From CAZADH01 sp964483805 (GTDB lineage: Bacteria; Muiribacteriota; Ozemobacteria; Ozemobacterales; Ozemobacteraceae): a stretch of 5,619 nt of DNA. Shown here piece by piece: positions 1 through 5,619 of this stretch (the first letter of the stretch is position 1; each line of letters begins with the position of its first letter). The notes under the pieces were generated by a model that saw only the letters and a list, made by a program, of their open reading frames with translations, ran no database searches and was not told the origin of the DNA. A program made the position numbers and the translations under genes. The stretch lies in assembly GCA_964483805.1 (NCBI GenBank), contig CAZADH010000355.1, positions 1-5,619 of the forward strand, read 5' to 3'.

Positions 1-1578
1 ACCGGCAACGTGCTCACCGCGGTGATCCGCGACCGGTGCAACCTGCTGACCCAGGCGTCGGCCCTGCTATCGCGCGACCACGCCTTTCAGCAGGCCTACT
101 TCACCGACGACCACGCCACCGTGCGCTCGGCGTTGCTGAGCCTGAGACAGCGCGTCGGCGCCGACCTCATGCTGTTGTGCGGACCCGATGCGCCGTACCC
201 GGTCGTCGTCGATACGGCGACCGACTCGACCGCAGCCACCGGACCGTTCCGATTCCCGGCTTTGATCGACCGCTCGAGCGAGACCGGCCTGCCGACCTCC
301 TCATTCATCGTCGTCGACGGTCGGCTGTTCAGCGTCGTCATCGTGCCCCTGCTCGCTCCCGATCCGGTCGCCTGGTTCTGCGTCGGCTTCGTGCTCGACG
401 ACCGCTTCGCCCGCGAACTGGGGCAACTGACCGAGAGCGAACTGGCCTTCGTGCACCATCGCCCCGGCGCACGCCCACAGGTGATCGGTTCCTCGCTGCC
501 GCTGAGCGCACGCGACCCGTTGACGACGGTGGCCACCGCGTCGGCCGGGTCTGGCGGCGTGGCAGGAGCCACCGACCAGCAGCCCACTCTCATCATCGGC
601 GGCGAGCCGCACCTGGCCCTGGCGCGGTGGCTCCATGCCGAAGACGGCGTCCTGCTCGTCGTACACCGTTCTCTGACCGCCGCCCTGGCACCGTTCGAGC
701 GAATGCAATACTTTTTATTGCTCATTGCCGCCGTCGGCTTTCTCGCGGCCATCGTCGGCGCTTTCGGCGTGGCGCGCCGCGTCAGTCGCCCGGTCTCGGA
801 CCTCGTTGCCGGGGCGCGCGAGATCGCGACCGGCCAATTCGGCCGCCTGGTGAAGATCGATCAGGACGACGAAATCGGCGAACTGGCCCGCGCCTTCAAC
901 GGCATGTCGGTCGGACTGGCCGACCGCGACCGCATCCGCGACCTGCTGGGCAAGGTGGTGTCGTCGGCGATTGCCGAAGAACTGCTGCGCACCGACGAGA
1001 TCAAGCTCGGCGGCGAGGAACGCGAGGCAACGATCCTGTTCTCTGATATCCGCAGCTTCACAACGCTCTGCGAGGGGCGAACCCCGAGTGACGTGCTGGC
1101 GCTGCTCAATCACTACCTGACCGGCATGAACCGGGTGATCGAAGAGCACGGCGGTGTCGTCGACAAGTTCATCGGCGACGCCATCATGGCGATCTACGGC
1201 GCGCCGGTGCGTCACGACGATGACGTCGACCGCGCGCTGCGCTCGGCACTTGCGATGCAGGCCGAGCTGACCGCGATCAACGCCGAGTTCGGCGCCCGCG
1301 GCTGGCCGACCATCAAGACCGGCATCGGCATCAACACCGACGTGGTCGTCGCCGGCAACATGGGCTCGAGCAACCGGCTCAACTACACGGTGATCGGCGA
1401 CGGCGTCAACCTCGCATCCCGCCTCGAAAGCCTGTGCAAAGAATACCGACAGACCATCATCGTCAGCGAACCCACGCTGAAGAAGGCCCGCGGCACGTAT
1501 CGCACCGAACCGCTCGGCGATGTCGTGGTCAAAGGCAAAACCGAGCCGACGCGCATTCACGCGCTGCTTGGCATGTAG
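1..1578 (+). CDS. Membrane-bound class III adenylate cyclase with Cache-like sensor and HAMP (5' partial)
   Basis: Predicted to make cAMP from ATP in the cytoplasm under control of an extracytoplasmic sensor. The frame is open to the left edge, and the GTG at 10 falls inside the sensor, so the true start and the first membrane helix lie upstream. Numbering from that GTG: residues 1-230 form a Cache-like (dCache_3 type) sensor; 234-255 are a membrane helix; about 252-305 a HAMP domain with DEIGELARAFN; about 335-520 the class III catalytic domain. Metal-binding aspartates are D346 (LFSDIRSF) and D390 (DKFIGD). The purine-specifying pair is K386 and T460 (NYTVIGD), and the transition-state pair is N467 and R471 (NLASR). 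Lys/Thr is the class IIIb pattern and favours ATP over GTP; all catalytic residues are present. The gene converges with the DUF1566 gene, 56 bases away. Cyclase assignment is firm; the ligand and the exact Cache subtype are inference. Confidence 0.93.
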   Translation, partial: TGNVLTAVIRDRCNLLTQASALLSRDHAFQQAYFTDDHATVRSALLSLRQRVGADLMLLCGPDAPYPVVVDTATDSTAATGPFRFPALIDRSSETGLPTSSFIVVDGRLFSVVIVPLLAPDPVAWFCVGFVLDDRFARELGQLTESELAFVHHRPGARPQVIGSSLPLSARDPLTTVATASAGSGGVAGATDQQPTLIIGGEPHLALARWLHAEDGVLLVVHRSLTAALAPFERMQYFLLLIAAVGFLAAIVGAFGVARRVSRPVSDLVAGAREIATGQFGRLVKIDQDDEIGELARAFNGMSVGLADRDRIRDLLGKVVSSAIAEELLRTDEIKLGGEEREATILFSDIRSFTTLCEGRTPSDVLALLNHYLTGMNRVIEEHGGVVDKFIGDAIMAIYGAPVRHDDDVDRALRSALAMQAELTAINAEFGARGWPTIKTGIGINTDVVVAGNMGSSNRLNYTVIGDGVNLASRLESLCKEYRQTIIVSEPTLKKARGTYRTEPLGDVVVKGKTEPTRIHALLGM

Positions 1579-1634
1579 ACCCGGGGGCGACCGAACGCCA
1601 CCGGTGCCGGTTCGCCGAGGTCAGACCCCGCGGA
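1579..1634. other. Convergent intergenic gap with GC-rich palindromes
   Basis: This short gap separates two genes that end facing each other. It holds an imperfect hairpin at 1592-1614 (CGAAC pairing with GTTCG around the palindrome CACCGGTG). A second, perfect 14-base palindrome, CACCACCGGTGGTG at 1636-1649, lies in the last codons of the minus-strand gene. They could act as a bidirectional transcription stop, but neither is followed by a T-run on either strand, so a standard intrinsic terminator is not shown. Confidence 0.3.
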
Positions 1635-2984
1635 TCACCACCGGTGGTGGCGCCGGATCGGCCAGACCAGGTGGTACTTGCTGGGGTTGGTGACGATTCT
1701 GTCCTCGCCGGTGTGGGCTCCGTCCCGCATCCAGATGACATAGATCTTGTCGCCCAGCGGCGTCGAGGTCCAGTATGCCTTGTCGAGATAGTAATTGTCG
1801 AAGGCCCGGGCAGAAAAGGTACCGACGGCCTGCCCAGGGGGTATGTCGATGAAGAGAGTTTCCAATTCACGCAACGTCGGCATGTCCCAGTCACCCGGCT
1901 GCGAATTGTCGGTCAGGCCGTATTGGCCATGACGGACCGTGTACAACCACCGCATGCAGTCGAGTTCTGCCGGGTCGGTGGCGATATAGGGGCGCACGAT
2001 ATCCGGCACATTCGAAAGCCAGACCAGGCCGGTCAGGCAGTCGATCACCGTGCCGTCGCCAGGCTTGAACCAGCGGGTTGCGCCGAGATAGAAAGCGCCG
2101 GTTGACGGCAAGTTGAAACCGCCGACGCGGGTGCCAGTGGTGAGCTGGCCATTGGTGTAGGCCTTGCGACCCAGGAGGATCTCGCCGCCGGTCGCGTTGG
2201 CGGGCGAGGTGTCGACGACGGTGGCACTGCCAATGACGCCGAAGATCTCGACATCGGCGCGGATGTTGCCGGTGGCCAGTTCGGGATCGCCGTGCACGAC
2301 GCTCTGGTTGACGTAGTAGCCGGGCGGGATCGCGTAGGTCGCCACACCTGGTATGACGTCATGCGGACTGGCGGTGCCCAGGTTGCCGGTCACCTCGGCG
2401 CCCTTCACCCAGGCTTTCTTGCCGAGCACGATACCGGCCGCACTGACATCGCCCGACGTTGTATTGACAACCATCGGGTCACCCGTGACTCCGTTCAGCG
2501 TCACGCCAGCGCGAATGTTGCCCGCGGCGAGGTTCGGATCGACCGTCACCCGGCCGGTCCCGTCGTGGTAGCCCTGCGTGATGGTCTGTGTCGCTGGCCC
2601 GGGCACGAGGGTCTGGGCGCCGACATTCACCATGGCGCCGGTCGCGGGACCCCATTGCCCGGCGATCAGTCCCCAGTAGCCACGACCGGCCAGCACCTCG
2701 GCCGGGCTGGCGCCGTTGGCCTGCACCGCCGGAGCTTTGCCCATGATCTCGTCGATGGTGCGCATCGTCCCCGGAGCCGGCGCCGCGCCAGGCTCGGTGA
2801 AGCCGCCGTTCCGCTGGCTCCCGACCGCTCCCGTCATTAGGCGGTTGTAGATGTCGGTGAGCGTGAACATCGCACTGCCGGGGGAGGTCGGCGCCGCCGG
2901 GGCATCAAGACCGGCCGCCAGCAATGTCGTGGCGATCAGCCCGATACCAGCCAGTCCGCACACGATGATCATCCGATTTCTCAT
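1635..2984 (-). CDS. Secreted tandem-repeat protein with C-terminal DUF1566 (Lcl_C) domain
   Basis: An exported protein of 449 residues with no known activity. Residues 1-28 look like a signal peptide (MRNR, then a hydrophobic stretch, then Ala-rich around 24-31); C9 is not in a lipobox. Residues 39-118 carry a segment (FTLTDIYNRLM, later IDEIMGKAP) that I recall as the usual front part of this protein type. Then come about 2.3 tandem repeats (93-180, 181-264, 265-292) sharing LxGxxaW, GNIRxxV and GVxG motifs. The C-terminal part, about 305-446, is DUF1566: DCLTGLVWL, GDWDMPTLRELETL, YWTSTP and a closing YHLVWPIRR, with C316 and C343 possibly disulphide-bonded. DUF1566 is related in fold to C-type-lectin/FGE-like domains, so surface binding is plausible but unproven. 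ATG at 2984 is preferred because GGGGGG lies about 5 bases upstream; M5 is an alternative. Confidence 0.88.
   Translation of the reverse strand: MRNRMIIVCGLAGIGLIATTLLAAGLDAPAAPTSPGSAMFTLTDIYNRLMTGAVGSQRNGGFTEPGAAPAPGTMRTIDEIMGKAPAVQANGASPAEVLAGRGYWGLIAGQWGPATGAMVNVGAQTLVPGPATQTITQGYHDGTGRVTVDPNLAAGNIRAGVTLNGVTGDPMVVNTTSGDVSAAGIVLGKKAWVKGAEVTGNLGTASPHDVIPGVATYAIPPGYYVNQSVVHGDPELATGNIRADVEIFGVIGSATVVDTSPANATGGEILLGRKAYTNGQLTTGTRVGGFNLPSTGAFYLGATRWFKPGDGTVIDCLTGLVWLSNVPDIVRPYIATDPAELDCMRWLYTVRHGQYGLTDNSQPGDWDMPTLRELETLFIDIPPGQAVGTFSARAFDNYYLDKAYWTSTPLGDKIYVIWMRDGAHTGEDRIVTNPSKYHLVWPIRRHHRW
2109..2192 (-). repeat. Protein repeat unit 3, truncated, within the DUF1566 gene
   Basis: Codes for residues 265-292 (GGEILLGRKAYTNGQLTTG). 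It matches only the first third of units 1 and 2 and then leads into the DUF1566 domain. Confidence 0.65.
2193..2444 (-). repeat. Protein repeat unit 2 within the DUF1566 gene
   Basis: Codes for residues 181-264. It starts SAAGIVLGKKAWVKGAEVTG and continues with IPPGYYVNQ, GDPELATGNIRADV, FGVIG and VVDTSPANA, matching unit 1 in order and spacing. Confidence 0.75.
2445..2708 (-). repeat. Protein repeat unit 1 within the DUF1566 gene
   Basis: Codes for residues 93-180 of the secreted protein. It starts SPAEVLAGRGYWGLIAG and contains GYHDGTG, DPNLAAGNIRAGV and NGVTGD before VVNTTSGDV. It aligns with the next unit over its whole length, with about four extra residues. The repetition is at protein level; the DNA copies are well diverged, so this is an old duplication. 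Confidence 0.75.
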
Positions 2985-3261
2985 AATCGCCCCCCGTTCA
3001 CAGGTTGCCGATCGATCGAGCGATGATGGCCACCATCACTGATCGTGTTTTCGCTTGCGTCATGGTGTGTCATCTTTCAGCATGACACAAGGCGGAGTGT
3101 ACCGCACCCGGTTGTTTGGACACAAGTTTGCGATAACCCGGAAAATCCGAGGACATGAGACTCATTTTGCACCACCCCAGCTTGGACACCGGCCCCATTT
3201 CGGAGCAAGCGATGATTGTGACCCGTATGACATCAGCAATACGTCGTATGTATTACCGTCG
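2985..3261. other. 277-base intergenic region, regulatory and possible mobile-element relics
   Basis: It lies between two minus-strand genes and should hold the promoter of the DUF1566 gene, although I see no convincing -35/-10 pair. It is less GC-rich than the genes beside it. It contains the perfect inverted repeat at 3066-3089, a smaller one at 3024-3038 (TGATGG, CCA, CCATCA), a direct repeat TTGGACAC at 3116-3123 and 3182-3189, and a short palindrome ATACGTCGTAT at 3239-3249 just past the end of the upstream gene. Possible reading frames across it on the plus strand are antisense or compositionally non-coding, and I do not support a gene here. Confidence 0.5.
3066..3089. promoter_or_regulatory. 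Perfect 8-base inverted repeat, candidate operator
   Basis: TGTGTCAT and ATGACACA flank an 8-base spacer, 82 bases upstream of the DUF1566 gene start. No T-run follows on either strand, which argues against an intrinsic terminator and for a protein-binding site or an RNA hairpin in the leader. The spacing does not fit a CRP site (TGTGA-N6-TCACA) despite the TGTG/CACA ends. Confidence 0.4.
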
Positions 3262-3975
3262 TCAGCCAGCGCGGGGGGCCGACTCCTGTTTGCCGACCGG
3301 CGCAACCATCAGCAAGCCGAGATTGCCCAGCGCGAACATCGCCGTGATGTTGGCGGCGTGCGCCATCTGCGGCGTCGAGGCCGCCACGTTCGCGGGCACG
3401 ACGGCCACCACCGCAACCACGCTCAGAACCCGGACGGCCGCCTGATACAGACCAAAGAGCCACGCGGGGAAACCGGCACCGGCCAACGAGAACGAGAGCA
3501 GCAGGAGGAGCCCCGGCGCATACCAGACCACGACATTGGCGACCAGCACCGCCACGTAGAAACTGTGACGCATCCGCTCCTTGGCCTTCTCGACGAGCGG
3601 ACCCGCGATCGGATCGCGCTCGAGATCGGGGCCAAAGCGAAGATCATTGACGGTGAAGTGATACGGACAGCGGGCCAGGAACCGTCCCGCGGAAGCGACC
3701 ACCGTATACTCCCGCGCGCCCGAGGTCACTTCGCGAAAGAGTTTGCACTCGGGCCAGTGCCGCAGGTCAGACCCCGGCAGCACCGGATACTGCGACACCA
3801 CCTCGCCATTCCCGGCAATTCGCGTCGATGAGGCCATCACCGCAAGCGCGTACTCGATCGCGCGCAGGTTGCTCGCGCAAATCTTCGCGATGGCGGCCTC
3901 CTCGTGCGGGCGATACCCCGGCAGCAATACCGCCGACAACAGCAACAGCAACGGCATCAAACGCTTGATACTCAT
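3262..3975 (-). CDS. Unrecognised membrane protein with pseudopilin-like N-terminal half
   Basis: Encodes 237 residues from ATG at 3975, the start that places a basic then hydrophobic leader (MSIKRLMPLLLLLSAVLLPG) at the N-terminus; the frame is open further up to 4125 but that extension looks non-coding. Residues 25-45 (AAIAKICASNLRAIEYAL) resemble the first helix of pseudopilins just after their membrane segment. Together with PEC at 75-77 and CPYH at 103-106, they recall a CxxNxR...PEC...CPYH pattern seen in small pseudopilin-like proteins. C33, C77 and C103 are the only cysteines. The prepilin cleavage motif (G^FxxxE) is missing. Residues 138-166, 170-196 and about 206-226 are hydrophobic and likely cross the membrane. 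Divergent from the maltokinase gene. Function unknown; the pilin comparison is inference. Confidence 0.7.
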   Translation of the reverse strand: MSIKRLMPLLLLLSAVLLPGYRPHEEAAIAKICASNLRAIEYALAVMASSTRIAGNGEVVSQYPVLPGSDLRHWPECKLFREVTSGAREYTVVASAGRFLARCPYHFTVNDLRFGPDLERDPIAGPLVEKAKERMRHSFYVAVLVANVVVWYAPGLLLLLSFSLAGAGFPAWLFGLYQAAVRVLSVVAVVAVVPANVAASTPQMAHAANITAMFALGNLGLLMVAPVGKQESAPRAG

Positions 3976-4172
3976 TGGCAGATCTCTGTCCCCGCTTTCC
4001 TCGACTGACACCGCGACATCCCGACCTCGAACGAGGCGCTCGCTCGCAAGATACCATGAGAACGCCGAAACATCGGTGACACCAAACATCGGTGACATGA
4101 TATTCAATCTCGGAAGTGCAAACACGTCCTGTTTTGTCTCTCATCCTTGCGCTTTCTGCTATCGTGGATTCT
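3976..4172. promoter_or_regulatory. Divergent promoter region between membrane-protein gene and maltokinase gene
   Basis: The 197 bases separate two genes transcribed away from each other. For the maltokinase, a plausible sigma-70-type promoter is GTGACA at 4076-4081 and GATATT at 4099-4104, 17 bases apart, matching 5 and 4 of 6 consensus bases. I see no good promoter for the minus-strand gene. The tandem repeat at 4068-4097 overlaps the -35 box and fills the spacer of the proposed promoter. Confidence 0.4.
4068..4097. repeat. Tandem 14-base direct repeat, 16-base period
   Basis: AAACATCGGTGACA occurs at 4068-4081 and again, identically, at 4084-4097. It lies 76 bases before the maltokinase start and 93 bases before the membrane-protein start. 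It could be a pair of operator sites, or the remnant of an insertion-sequence end: ACATCGGTGACA is reminiscent, from memory, of sequences at IS481-family termini. Confidence 0.6.
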
Positions 4173-5619
4173 ATGAACGAGACTTTTCTGCACGCCCTCA
4201 CCACGACCTGGCTGCCGGCGTTTTTGCCAGCCCGGCGATGGTTTCAGGCGAAGGGCCGACCGATCGCCACCGTGCGCTGCCTCGATTGCGTGACATTGCC
4301 AATCGCCGAGACGTCCCGTTACTACTGGCTGTTCATCGCTGTCGGCTTCGACCAGGCCCCCGATCAGATCTACTCGATCCCGGTCGGCGTCGCCACCGGA
4401 GAGCATTTGCCCGCGAGCGCGGACAACGACCGCTGGCTCATCGGCCAGACCAACCTTGGCGGCAAGCAATACTTTGTATTCGACGCCACCATCTCGGCCG
4501 CATTTCGCCGCACCCTCATCGAGGGTCTGGCCGCCGCAGACACGGTCGAGGTGCAAGACAGTCCCTTGCAGTTTCGCCACACAGCAGCCATCGGCGCACC
4601 TGCGCGCATCCTCGATCTGCCCACCGCCTGCCCGCAACTCGAGCAGAGTCACACCGCGATCACGGTCGGCAACGCCTTCTTTCTCAAGCTGTACAAGCGG
4701 CTGCAGCCGGGTCTGAACCCCGAGGTCGAGGTCGGCGAACACCTCACCGTCGCCACCTCGTTCACGCAGATCGCGCGCGTCGCCGGAGCGATCACGTATG
4801 CGCCCGCGGGTCAGGAACCGTACACCCTCGGCGTATTGCAGGAGTATGTCACCGGCGGCACCGATGCCTGGACGCATACGCTCGCATTTCTCGCCCGTCT
4901 GCACACCCACGTGGCCGCCGCCGGCGCAGTCGATCGTTTCGCTGCCTTCGCCGACAACCTTCGCCTGGCGCACCTCCTTGGTCGCCGCGTCGGCGAACTG
5001 CATCGGGCCCTGGCGGCGCCGACCGACGACCCGGCCTTTGCTCCCGAGCCCCTGACCCGAGATGATCTCGTGCACCAGGCGCGTCTGATCGAAAGTGAAT
5101 GCCGCGAACTGCGCGCCCTCGTTGTGCTCTCGGGACAGACCGCACAACGCATTGACAATGTATTGACAACAGACGCGATCACGACCACAGTCTCCCGCTG
5201 GTTGACCAGGGCCACGGCGACACTGGGAACCGCACAGAAAACGCGCTTTCACGGCGACCTGCATCTGGGGCAGATTCTGCTTACCGCCGACGACATCGTC
5301 ATCATCGACTTCGAGGGCGAGCCCGGCAAAACACTGGCGGAACGCCGCGCAAAACAGTCGCCGCTGCGCGATGTCGCCGGCATGCTGCGCTCGTTCAGCT
5401 ATGCCGCGCACATGTCGGTCCGGCAGTGTGCGCACGCAGACACCGCGGGTGGCACGGCCCCGTTGCCCTGCGCCCATCGTGAGCGGGAGGCCCCGGCCAC
5501 CACGGCCCGATCCTGGGAACAAACGGTCTGCCGCGAATTCATCTCAGGGTACGGCCAGGGCAGCGGCACGGCACTCGACCTCGACGATCCGATCCTGTCG
5601 CTGTTTCGGCTCGAGAAGG
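4173..5619 (+). CDS. mak: Maltokinase (3' partial)
   Basis: Phosphorylates maltose to maltose 1-phosphate with ATP (EC 2.7.1.175), feeding GlgE, which extends alpha-glucan; maltose normally comes from trehalose through TreS. The 482 residues visible begin with the family's cap domain (WLPAFLPARRWFQAKGRPI, about 13-31). Then come FLKLYKRLQPGLNPEVEV (K172 likely contacts ATP), the catalytic loop HGDLHLGQ at 360-367 with D362 as base, IDFEGEP at 378-384 with D379 as metal ligand, and the signature ERRAKQSPLRDVAGMLRSF. No stop occurs before the edge; free-standing members are about this long, so the end should be near. The start gives no fused TreS domain in front. ATG at 4173 fits the family's usual start; a GTG three codons earlier is possible. 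The ribosome site is weak (GTGGA). Long minus-strand frames opposite it are shadows. Confidence 0.9.
   Translation, partial: MNETFLHALTTTWLPAFLPARRWFQAKGRPIATVRCLDCVTLPIAETSRYYWLFIAVGFDQAPDQIYSIPVGVATGEHLPASADNDRWLIGQTNLGGKQYFVFDATISAAFRRTLIEGLAAADTVEVQDSPLQFRHTAAIGAPARILDLPTACPQLEQSHTAITVGNAFFLKLYKRLQPGLNPEVEVGEHLTVATSFTQIARVAGAITYAPAGQEPYTLGVLQEYVTGGTDAWTHTLAFLARLHTHVAAAGAVDRFAAFADNLRLAHLLGRRVGELHRALAAPTDDPAFAPEPLTRDDLVHQARLIESECRELRALVVLSGQTAQRIDNVLTTDAITTTVSRWLTRATATLGTAQKTRFHGDLHLGQILLTADDIVIIDFEGEPGKTLAERRAKQSPLRDVAGMLRSFSYAAHMSVRQCAHADTAGGTAPLPCAHREREAPATTARSWEQTVCREFISGYGQGSGTALDLDDPILSLFRLEK

Noticed and set aside
715..1560. 281-codon minus-strand frame opposite the cyclase
   Set aside because: It is a shadow of the cyclase catalytic and HAMP region, which is conserved on the plus strand; no domain is visible in it.
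1618..1630. AGGTCAGACCCCG shared with 3764-3776, considered as a REP-like repeat
   Set aside because: The second copy lies inside the membrane-protein gene, where it simply encodes PGSDL; two 13-base matches without longer flanking similarity are not enough to call a repeat family.
1635..2072. DUF1566 domain as the variable protein of a diversity-generating retroelement
   Set aside because: Such lectin-like C-termini can be retroelement targets, but there is no reverse transcriptase and no template-like near-copy of the gene's 3' end in the window.
3055..3831. 258-codon plus-strand frame opposite the membrane-protein gene
   Set aside because: The translation is rich in Arg, His and Gln without any domain, while the minus strand gives a leader and several clean membrane helices.
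3976..4125. Longer start for the membrane-protein gene, adding 50 residues
   Set aside because: The extension runs through the tandem repeat and gives no domain, whereas the start at 3975 places a proper hydrophobic leader at the N-terminus.
3743..5065. 440-codon plus-strand frame overlapping the divergent region and the maltokinase
   Set aside because: It is in a different frame from the maltokinase, crosses the membrane-protein gene antisense, and becomes an Arg/Pro-rich translation typical of out-of-frame GC-rich DNA.
4104..5522. Long open frame of 472 codons on the minus strand opposite the maltokinase
   Set aside because: The plus strand has an unmistakable maltokinase with all catalytic motifs. 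The antisense frame has no recognisable domain and exists because high-GC coding DNA leaves few stops opposite it.

Overview
The window reads as chromosomal DNA of a GC-rich Gram-negative bacterium, most likely a member of the Pseudomonadota (beta- or gamma-like). The reasons are the codon use (strong preference for G/C in third positions), the HAMP-linked class III cyclase with a Cache-type sensor, and the exported DUF1566 protein. The genus cannot be fixed from this sequence alone. I find four genes. The first and last run off the window edges.

Layout: (1) 1-1578, plus strand: a membrane-bound class III adenylate cyclase, lacking its N-terminus, with an extracytoplasmic Cache-like sensor, one visible transmembrane helix, HAMP and a cyclase domain whose residues predict ATP as substrate. 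(2) 1579-1634: a short convergent gap with GC-rich palindromes. (3) 1635-2984, minus strand: a secreted protein with about 2.3 tandem repeats of 84-88 residues and a C-terminal DUF1566 (Lcl_C) domain. (4) 2985-3261: a gap of 277 bases, less GC-rich than its surroundings, holding a perfect inverted repeat and short direct repeats that may be relics of mobile DNA. (5) 3262-3975, minus strand: an unrecognised membrane protein whose N-terminal half looks like a pseudopilin with a cysteine motif, followed by several membrane helices. (6) 3976-4172: a divergent promoter region with a 14-base sequence repeated twice in tandem. (7) 4173 to the end, plus strand: a maltokinase whose frame stays open to the right edge.

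Functionally the genes do not form one obvious operon. The maltokinase points to the trehalose-maltose-GlgE route to alpha-glucan, whose other genes (treS, glgE, glgB) would be expected just to the right. The cyclase makes a second messenger in response to an extracellular cue. The two minus-strand genes encode envelope proteins of unknown role. I see no RNA gene, CRISPR array, complete mobile element or clear multi-gene novel system. The most unusual items are the pseudopilin-like/multi-TM protein and the tandem repeat between it and the maltokinase gene.
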